Shown: piece by piece, positions 57,001 through 64,000 of the stretch | Numbering within the stretch: position 1 is the first letter of the stretch | Layout of the letters: each line of letters begins with the position of its first letter | Origin: Xylaria sp. FL1777 | Taxonomy: Eukaryota > Ascomycota > Sordariomycetes > Xylariales > Xylariaceae | DNA length: 64,000 nt | NCBI GenBank assembly: GCA_022578965.1 | Contig: MU400656.1 | Location: 38,602-102,601, forward strand | Direction of reading: 5' to 3' | Notes under the pieces: generated by a model | What the model was told of the DNA's origin: nothing | Databases searched by the model: none | Seen by the model: only the letters and a program-made list of their open reading frames with translations | Made by a program: the position numbers and the translations under genes

Positions 57001-58100
57001 CTAGTTTTTGCAGCTAATCTTTTTTTCTTAGTTATAATTGCTTTAACCCTTATAACATTCTAGTTGTAGCGTTTTAGCTGCTTAACTTTAGCTTTAATAA
57101 AATTTTTATAAAAAGCACTATTTTGCTATTTAATTACTTTTTATGTTAGTATTACATTTTTTACTAGTAGAATTAGCATTTTTTTATATATTAGCTTATA
57201 TAAGCTGTAGCTATAATAGTATATAAAAATGCAATCTGTTTATACTACTAAGTTTAAGTAATTTAGCTAATTTTTTCTGGTTTTATTTATTACTTATATA
57301 AAGCTTTTTTTTATTAGTTTGTAACTTTTTTTAATAAAGCTTTAGGCTTAAAAATAATAAGTAAAGCTATAGTTCATTTTGTATTTTAAAGTGTTTATTA
57401 CGTTTTTTATTTCTTTTTTAAACTTAAAGCTATTATTGCATTTAATTTTAATAAGAACTTTATATTAAAACATAATTTTTTCTTTAATAAACTTAAATAT
57501 TATTAAAAAATTTACGTGTTTTAAAAGTTTAACTTCTAAGTAAATTGTTATTTTACTTTTTGCTTTTATAATAGCTTTAAATTTATTATTTAATAGCATA
57601 GTTTATATATTTATAACTTATAAAACTAAGAAGTCTAAAAAATAATTAAAACAGTATTCTTTAGTTTTTTTGCTATTTACAGATTTTTAGCAATTAGAGC
57701 AACTAGCAATTATAACATAAACGTTTTAATAAAGGCCTTTTTAGTAGTATTTTTAAGTTATTTGTTAAGTTATAAATATTTAGTTTTTATGTGTTATTTT
57801 TTAAAAAAAATAAAAAACTATAGATTTTTTTTTAGCATTAATAACTTTACTAAATAAGAACTATATTCTTTAAATAACTATAAACAATAGTAAAATTAAA
57901 GTTAATAAAAGCTAGAGTTTTATAAACAGTAGTAAGATTTTTAAACTTTATAACATTTATAAATATACTTTTTTTTTCTATATAATTAATAAGTTTAATA
58001 ACTTTACTTCTGTATTTTTTTAAAACTAATAGATTATATTGTACTAATTTGTTAAATGTATAAATCTTTTTTTTGTATTGCTTTTGTTTTTCTTTAAACA
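51040..58100 (-). other. T-rich strand-skewed block, possible dead element(s)
   Basis: For about 7 kb the plus strand is T-rich, so the A-rich strand is the minus strand, opposite to 44030-48700. This would suit decayed elements oriented right to left. A 20-plus T run lies near 53500. The block contains copy 1 of the 350-base direct repeat (52163-52510) and, at its right end, the longest open frame of the window (57850-58101, minus). Spot checks for inverted homology with the A-rich block found none. No family is recognised. Confidence 0.35.
52163..52510 (+). repeat. ~350-bp direct repeat, copy 1
   Basis: Matches 63420-63770 in the same orientation, 11.26 kb away. Shared landmarks in order are TAGCTATAYTTARG, TTTATTTATATATAGCTAAAG, GCGCTTATTTAGCTATTT, TTTAGCTTTATAAAAACGTTT, TTTAAAAAAAAGGTTTTTAG and TTTTTAAAACTTTACTTA. 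Most differences are C/T or G/A. Flanks do not match. It may be a short non-autonomous element or a duplicated fragment. No open frame spans it. Confidence 0.8.
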
Positions 58101-58101
58101 T
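57850..58101 (-). pseudogene. Longest open frame in window (83 codons), unrecognised
   Basis: An ATG-initiated frame of 83 codons. The predicted peptide is rich in Lys, Ile, Asn, Tyr and Leu, with a basic N-terminal third (many Lys and Gln in residues 1-25) and an Ile/Phe/Val-rich C-terminal third. No signal peptide, catalytic motif or family is recognised. In DNA with this stop density 83 codons is longer than most chance frames. The Lys/Asn/Ile/Tyr bias is what transition mutation of a Glu/Asp/Val/His-rich coding segment would give, so it could be a surviving scrap of a transposon gene on the minus strand of the T-rich block. It could also be chance. I would not call it an active gene. Confidence 0.2.
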
Positions 58102-58993
58102 ATTTATATCTTTTTTAGCGTATTAATTTAACTTGGACTTATTTAGTTTTAGCTATAAAATTAGCTTAATAATATTTTACTAAGCTTAGTAATATAACAT
58201 TAAATATTTTTAGAATTAATTTTAGCATATAAAATAAAAAAGGTAATATTTTAAAGCTGTTTAATTATAATAACTTTTTTATATATAAGCTTAAATAAAT
58301 TTTAAAATATGCTAATTATTAGCTTACTTTTTGTATTAAGTTTGTTTATAACTTTTGGTTTACTTAAATATATAGTATTTAAATATAAAAATATAACTTT
58401 GCTATAAAAAAGTAATAAAGTTAGTTTTAAAAGCTTAAATACGTTATTTTATATTAAGTAGCTTTAAATTAAATATTATAGCAAAAAAAAAAGTATAGTT
58501 ATAAATAATAGTAAACTAAAATCTACCTAAAAAAACCAGAATTATAATATAGCATAAAAGTTAACGTAGCTTAAATTTTTTTAAAACCTAGTTACTAAAT
58601 CTTTTGTTTAGTTGCTAATTAGCGTTTATAAAAAGAAGTTTTTTATTTTTTATATAAATTTAAGTATTTTTGGTTATAAATTAAAAACTTTTATACATTT
58701 GTATTTTAGTAAAGCAAAACTTATTAAACCTATTATATAATAGTTTTGTTTTTTTATTAAGATTTGCATTTAGTTTTAAAATTATATACTAAATATAGTT
58801 ATATAAAAAGCGCTAAAGAAAGTTTGCTATAGCTTAAGTCTAAAAATAAAAAGTTAAATATTAATTTTTATTAAAGTAAAAAAAAAGAAAGCAAAACTAT
58901 AAAAAGGTTAAAGCTTTTAAATATTAATATATAGATTTTAGTTTTTAAGTAGTACAATAGGCTAAAGCTATTATAACTTATTAAAATAGTGCA
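58102..58993. other. AT-rich degenerate DNA, nothing recognised
   Basis: No open frame and no repeat partner found between the 83-codon frame and the minisatellite. Confidence 0.5.
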
Positions 58994-59540
58994 GTGCTTA
59001 CAAAAAGTATAGCTTTGTTAGGTTATAAATACTAGTATTGTTTTATGTTACTATTTCTAGTATATAATTAAATTATGCAAAGTAAAAAAAATAAAAATCT
59101 AGATTATAAAAAGGTGTAATATTTATAAAAAGTATAGCTTTGTTAAGTTATAAATACTAAAATTATTTTATGCTACTATTTCTAAAAAAAAAATAAAGAT
59201 TTAGTTTGTAAAAAAGCGTAGTAACTATAGTAGGTATAGCTTTATTAAGTTGCAAATACTAAGATTGTTTTATACTACTGTTTTTAGAAAAAAAATAAAA
59301 ATCTAAACTATAAAAAGGCGTAGTGCTTATAATAAATATAACTTTATTAAGTTGTAAATACTAGGATTATTTTATACTACTATTTTTAAGAAAAAAATAA
59401 AGATTTAGTTTGTAAAAAGGTGTAGTGCTTATAATAAATAGCTTTATTAAATTATGAACTTTAGAATTATTATGCAGTATACTTTTTATTTAGTATATTA
59501 TTAAATAATGCAGGTTAAAAAAAATAAAAATCTAGTTTAA
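58994..59540 (+). repeat. ~103-bp minisatellite, five units
   Basis: Each unit reads roughly GTGCTTATAATAAATATAGC, then TTTATTAAGTTGTAAATACT, then GATTRTTTTATACTACTRTT, then an A-rich run and ATCTAGTTTGTAAAAAGG. Cores fall near 59005, 59131, 59235, 59338 and 59430. The first step is longer (about 126) because unit 1 has an extra TAGTATATAATTAAATTATG segment, and a relative of that segment reappears in the last unit (near 59480-59510). Differences are mostly C/T and G/A. There is no long open frame. Confidence 0.8.
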
Positions 59541-60794
59541 TTAAGTTAAAAATAAACTTAATAAGCTTTACTAATAAAAAGTACGTGCTAATAAGTTTAA
59601 AGTTTATATACTTAAAAAAAAACCTAACCTTTAATTATAATAAATATTGCTTTAGTATTATTAGAAAAAAGTATGCAAGTATAACTTATTTATTTTAATA
59701 TTTGCACTTATATATTTGCTTTTTACTTTAGTAATTATAAGTGATTATAAAACTTATAAACTTATTTATATATTTAGTATACTGTAATTTTAGCTGTAGT
59801 TTGCAAACTTGTTGCACTTTTTATAAATTTTATCTTTTTTTTAAATGTTTACTTTTTTAGCTTTACTTAACTTAACTAACCTTTTATTATTACTAAGTTT
59901 ATAAGTGTATATTTTACTTATTTTATGCAAGTAATACATTTTTTTTTTAATTATAAAGCTAATTGTTTTATTAAAATAAACTACTATTATAATTATTTTA
60001 TTAATAGCTATATTTTATACTGTATTATATTTATGACTTATAATTATGATGTTTAGCGAAAATAAATTAAGTTTTTGTAGTGCTAAGCGTAATAAAGCTT
60101 TTGCAAGTAGTAAGCTTATTACTTTTTAAGTAAATAATTTTAATAACAAATTTTCTTTTAAAATAAAGCGGTTTAGCAAGCTACTAAAAGTTATACTAGC
60201 ATTTTTTAAAGCAAAAGGTAGCAATTTTAAATACGCAACTTTTTACTATAAAAGCATACTAGTATAAAAGTTTAATATGCTTAACGCTATATATTATTTC
60301 TTGTTTTTATTTAATATTGCTAAATATACTTAATATTAATACTTGTTTTTGCTATATAGCTATAAATGCTTAATGGAAATATTATTATAGTAGTTTAAGC
60401 AAAAAGCAATAACTTTTGTAAAAATAGCTTATATAAATGCTGCGTTTAAAGTTAAAAAAAAGTCTAAGTCCAAATGCAAAATAAAATAAAAAAAAAGTAT
60501 AAAATAGTTATAAATTACAAAAAATATATTAAAATAGAAAAATATGTTAATAGATATTGCAACATTAAGAAAAAGCTAAATTAGCTTTAACTTTAAGTAT
60601 TTATTACTTAATTTATTAGTAAACTTTTTAAAAATAAAGCAAACTTTGCTTAACTTTATTAATACATACTTTTAAACTTTTAATTAACTAGCTTACTTAT
60701 TTTAACAAAACAAAATACATAGCGTTTTTAAAGCATAAAATATATATTGTTTTATATATATTTAATTTTTATAGTTTAAAACTTTTATTTTTAC
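59541..60794. other. AT-rich degenerate DNA, nothing recognised
   Basis: About 1.2 kb with dense stops, no open frame of note and no repeat partner found. Confidence 0.5.
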
Positions 60795-61096
60795 TAAAGT
60801 AAAGTAAAGTAGCTAAATAAGCTAACTAGCTAGTTAAAGTAAGTTTAGGCTAAGTTATATAGTAAAAAAAAAAATATAAGTATTGCGCTAAATTTTAAAG
60901 CATAAACTTAAACATTACAAACAACATAATGGAAATTAGCTATGGTTGCTTTATTTATATTATTAAATAGCCCTTCTATTGATTGTTTTATTCTTTAATT
61001 TATATATAGCCTAATTGCTTAAATACGTAAGTTATAATTTATTTTCTTGCAATTGAAGTGTTGTAGTAAATTTTGCGCAATTACACTGCTTTATTT
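60795..61096 (+). mobile_element. ~300-bp dispersed element, copy 3 (best preserved)
   Basis: Same orientation as 43363-43665 and opposite to 50725-51027. Runs from TAAAGTAAAGTAAAGTAGC to GCGCAATTACACTGCTTTATTT. It keeps C and G at several places where the other copies read T or A (for example GGCTAAG, GCAATTACACTGC, TAGCCCTTC), so it is the least mutated copy. Imperfect terminal inverted repeats (AAAGTAAAGTAG against AAATAAAGCAG) suggest a miniature inverted-repeat element. The relatively C/G-rich island at 61097-61260 lies directly beside its right end. Confidence 0.75.
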
Positions 61097-61260
61097 CACT
61101 ACAAACATCAAGTGTTTAGAATAAAATAATATGGTTTGCTTTTTTTATTGCATATTGCAGCCCTTATAGACTATAAATATACTTAACTAGCAGAAAACCT
61201 TTGGCTTCTTTTGTATATCTGCCCTAAAACTTGTAGAGGTTGTGGCGTATGCTTAGATTT
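61097..61260. other. Small island of higher G+C, apparently unmutated
   Basis: By hand count about 52 of 164 bases are G or C (near 32%), against roughly a fifth around it. It keeps CC, GG and CA dinucleotides that are scarce elsewhere (GCAGCCCTTATAG near 61158, CTGCCCTAAAAC near 61219, AGAGGTTGTGGCG near 61235). There is no open frame worth calling and no tRNA fold that I can see. It may be a single-copy remnant or the edge of a younger insertion that escaped mutation. Confidence 0.6.
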
Positions 61261-62611
61261 TTTGCTAGTAACTTTTTTTCATTTAGCTATATAAATGCTA
61301 ATACTATTAATATTTTTAAACTACTTTTGTTTATTTTTTTATTTGTTATTAATGTTTTTTTAGTACTTTAAAAGCTTTTAAGTTGCAATATATATGCTAT
61401 TTTTGCTTTGTTTTTTTGTTTAACTTCTTTTTAGCAAGCTTTATTTTATATTACGTACGCTTTTTTATAGTTTATGCATTTTTGCTTTACTTTTTGCGTT
61501 TTTATTAAGCAGCTTTTTTTTTTTTTTTAATGCTTTAAAGCTAAGCAATAGCTATACTTTAGGTTTTTATAGCAATATTTAGCTATATATTTATATTTAT
61601 AATAATTAAAGTACTATATAACTTTAAGCTTTATAGCAAAAAGTTTACAATTAAATAGCTAAGCTTTTTATAAAAAGCTATTATTATATATTGTTTTAAT
61701 TATTACTACGCTATTTATATATAGCAATATTGCTGCAAATTTAATTTTTGCGTTTTTAAGTAGCATTTTTTTATACTTTGTAACTTTAAAGTGTTTGCTG
61801 CATAATAGCTACAGTAAATCTTTATTTAAATATATTGCTTTAATACGTTTTGCTAAAATGCTTTTTATTATTAGTGCTGCTTTTTTTTGTTGTATTTTTA
61901 ACTTTTTTTTAAAAGCTTTTATAATTTATTTCTTTTTTTTAGCCTTTTAAAGTACTGCTTTTTTAAAAGTAATTACTATATTTTTGCTATATAGCTTTTT
62001 AGCAGTAATTATATTACTGCTTATAAGCGCTATATTTACTGCTTTAATAATATTAATTAATGTTTTATTTTTAAAGTTATTAGCTTGCTTTTTAACTTTA
62101 ATTAGCATTTTTTTGTTTTGCTTAAATAGTATTGCTTTGTTGTTATAAGCTAGCTATAAAGCTATTATTTATGCTTAAAATTTTAGCGTATTTACGTTTA
62201 ACAAAGTTTATTAAAAAAGCTTTTAAACAATATTTTTAATGCTTTTTTAGTTAGCTTTTATAGCAGCATTTAAGTTATAGCAAGTTATAAATATATTAAA
62301 GTTGTTTTTATTGTTAGGCTTTATATTTTGCTAGCTTTTTTGGGCTTTTTTTAATGTATATACTATTTGCGCTTTCTTTACGTTCTTTTAAAAAAAAATT
62401 CCTTTTGCTATTTTTTTTTTCGTTAGTAGCTATAATACTAGTTTTATAATTTTGTTAATTATTTTTTATACACTAAGAAGTTTATTAGCTTTGCGTTTTT
62501 TGTTAAAACGCTGCTGCATTATAGTTATATTGCTAGTAAGTTTTAGTAGCGCATTAGTTACGTTTTTAATAAATAGGTTGTTTAATACTATTTTTCCGTT
62601 TTTTGTTATAT
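61261..62611. other. T-rich degenerate DNA, nothing recognised
   Basis: The plus strand is T-rich with many T runs (for example 61509-61528), similar in look to 51040-58100. Dense stops, no open frame, and no matching partner identified. Confidence 0.5.
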
Positions 62612-62697
62612 TTGCACTTTACAAATAAAGTGCAACTTACTTAATAAGTAAAAGTTGCTACGCTAATTCTAGCAATCTTAATTATTTAATAATTAAG
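62612..62697. other. Cluster of three perfect hairpins
   Basis: TTGCACTTT (62612-62620) pairs with AAAGTGCAA (62627-62635) around a 6-base loop. TTACTTA/TAAGTAA (62637-62651) pairs around one base. CTTAATTATT/AATAATTAAG (62677-62697) pairs around one base. All three are perfect, which is unusual in mutated DNA. The first retains GCAC/GTGC. No T-tract or gene context makes them terminators. They could be element ends or recent slippage products. Confidence 0.6.
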
Positions 62698-62864
62698 CTT
62701 AAACTCATAAAGTTATAGTTAAGTGTAAAGAATTTAAAAAAGGTCTTTAAATAAATATATATTTATATAAAGAATACTTTAATATATATATTAAAATAAA
62801 AAACATTTAATATTAACGCATATTTAAAATAATAATAATAATTTTAATTCTTTAGTTTTTATTT

Positions 62865-63101
62865 AAACTAGTTAGTTTGAACTAAAAACTAATTAGTTTT
62901 AGTTTGAACTAACTAGTTTTAATCACTAAAAAAAAAAACTAGTTAGTTTTTAGTTTAAACTAATTAGTTTTTAATCACTTTAAAAAAAAACTACTTAGTT
63001 TTTAGTTTGAACTAACTAGTTTTTAATTACCTCAAAAAAAAACTAATTAGTCTTTAGTTTTAGTTCGAACTAGTTAGTTTGGACTAATTATTAACCTTAA
63101 T
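62865..63101 (+). repeat. ~52-bp palindromic minisatellite, four units
   Basis: Units start near 62865, 62937, 62989 and 63041, and the last two steps are 52 bases. Each holds AACTAGTTAGTT, then a 9-base loop, then AACTAACTAGTT, which is a 12-base inverted repeat, followed by AATCACT or similar and an A run. The array ends with GGACTAATTATTAACCTTA at 63081-63099. A close copy of that ending closes the next array. Confidence 0.8.
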
Positions 63102-63164
63102 TATAATTATATTAAGGTTTTTAAAATAATAATAATAATTTATAATTTACTCTTTAGTATAAAT

Positions 63165-63420
63165 ATTAGCTTAGTATATACTAATATTAGCTTAATATAT
63201 ATTAATACTAGCTTAGTATATACTAATACTAGCTTAGTATTAGTTTAAGAAAAAAAATACTAAGCTAATATAAACTAATATTAAGCTAATGTTAATCCGG
63301 GAAAAGAAATACTAGGCTAATATAAACTAATACTAAGCTAGTATAATATTAAGCTAGTTTAAACTAGCTTAGTATTAATATTAGTTTATACTAGCTTAAT
63401 ACGGACTAATTACTAACCTT
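63165..63420 (+). repeat. TACTAATACTAGCTTAGTA palindromic array
   Basis: About four head-to-tail units of TACTAATAYTAGCTTAGTAT occupy 63165-63245. Inverted and mixed units with TAAGCTAATATAAACTAAT run to 63400, broken by an A run and CCGGGAAAAG near 63298. The array ends in GGACTAATTACTAACCTTA (63403-63421), matching the end of the array before it. The second 350-base repeat copy starts at once after it. Confidence 0.75.
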
Positions 63421-63770
63421 AGCTATACTTAAGTTTAATATTTATGTTTAAAGTTCTAGCTTTTTTATTTATATATAGCTAAAGCAATACATTTAATAAA
63501 GCTTTTATTTTGCGCTTATTTAGCTATTTCTTAGCATTTAGCTTTATAAAAACGTTTATAATATAAATAGCTTTAATTTTTTACTTTACTATGTTTATTT
63601 TATAAAGGTCTTTATAATAACTAAAAACAATAAGCTTTTTTTAGTAATTTAAATACTTTTATTTATACTAATAGGTTTTTTTTAGTAGCTATTTATTGCT
63701 TTAAAAAAAAGGTTTTTAGCTATTGCTATTTATTGTTTTTATGTATTGTTTTTAAAACTTTACTTAGCAA
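63420..63770 (+). repeat. ~350-bp direct repeat, copy 2
   Basis: Direct partner of 52163-52510, with the same landmarks in order and mostly transition differences. Here it is set between two palindromic arrays, while copy 1 sits in plain T-rich DNA, so the arrays are not part of the repeat itself. Confidence 0.8.
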
Positions 63771-63782
63771 CAAGGTTAAAAA

Positions 63783-63955
63783 TTAGTACTACTAATTTAG
63801 TATTTAGTACTACTAATACTAAATTAGTTTAGTATTACCTAGTATTAATACTAAGCTAGTTTAGTACTACTTAGTACTAATACTAATACTAAATACTAAA
63901 AATACTAGCTTAATAGTACTAAAAGTACTAAAAGTACTAAAATATAATAATATTA
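63783..63955 (+). repeat. TAGTACTAAT palindromic simple array at right edge
   Basis: Short units TTAGTACTAC, TTTAGTATTA, CTAGTATTAATACTAAGCTAG and AAAGTACTAA are repeated in both orientations. They share the TAGTA/TACTA vocabulary with the array at 63165-63420. An A run, ATATTTTTTCAC and AATAAAATAATAA units then run to the window end. Confidence 0.7.
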
Positions 63956-64000
63956 AAAAAAAAAAATATTTTTTCACTTAATAAAATAATAAAATAATAA

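Noticed and set aside
44030..58100. A second giant palindrome formed by the A-rich and T-rich blocks
   Set aside because: Several distinctive stretches of the A-rich block, reverse-complemented, had no match in the T-rich block. The positions and orientations of the dispersed-element copies also do not fit one centre.
1..64000. Mitochondrial, apicomplexan or anaerobic-fungus coding DNA as the source of the AT richness
   Set aside because: Such genomes still carry long open frames and RNA genes over 64 kb. Here frames never exceed 83 codons, and duplicated copies differ by transitions.
1..64000. Telomere repeats, tRNA genes or CRISPR-like arrays
   Set aside because: No TTAGGG/CCCTAA tracts, no cloverleaf with conserved loop bases, and no regular repeat-spacer pattern with unique spacers were seen.

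Overview
This window is very AT-rich DNA. In lines I counted by hand, G+C is roughly 15-23%. No reading frame is longer than 83 codons in 64 kb on either strand. I see no intact gene, no tRNA or rRNA gene, and no CRISPR array. The best fit is a gene-free, heterochromatic AT-rich block from a filamentous fungus (probably an ascomycete) whose repeats were destroyed by repeat-induced point mutation (RIP). The main evidence is that related repeat copies differ almost only by C/T and G/A transitions, and stop codons are everywhere. The species cannot be told from the sequence.

Region 1 (1-30085) is one giant inverted repeat. The left arm (1-14992) reads as the reverse complement of the right arm (15098-30085), around a 105-base spacer at 14993-15097. 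Position x on the left pairs with about 30086-30090 minus x on the right. In two hand-aligned stretches (132 and 160 bases) there were 17 and 21 differences. All were transitions, with no indel. The left arm reaches the window edge, so the true size of the palindrome is unknown and the right arm may go on past 30085. Smaller repeats sit inside each arm and are mirrored in the other: a ~390-base direct repeat pair, a 134/189-base tandem block, a 39-base tandem, an AT microsatellite, an ATTA-type array, and a 16-base array flanked by its own direct repeats.

Region 2 (30086-~61000) is degenerate AT-rich DNA with no recognisable genes. It holds a strongly A-rich block (~44030-48700) and a strongly T-rich block (~51040-58100). 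These may be the sense and antisense strands of dead elements. It also holds a ~300-base dispersed element present three times in the window (43363, 50725 inverted, 60795) and a five-copy ~103-base minisatellite (58994-59540). An 83-codon minus-strand frame at 57850-58101 is the longest open frame, but I do not recognise it.

Region 3 (~61000-64000) starts with a small island of clearly higher G+C (61097-61260) that looks spared from mutation. A T-rich stretch and a cluster of perfect hairpins (62612-62697) follow. The end of the window is a stack of palindromic tandem arrays (62865-63101, 63165-63420, 63783-63955), with the second copy of a ~350-base direct repeat (first copy at 52163) between the last two.

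Nothing here works together as a pathway. The window records duplication, inversion and mutational silencing. Its most notable feature is the giant inverted duplication with transition-only divergence.
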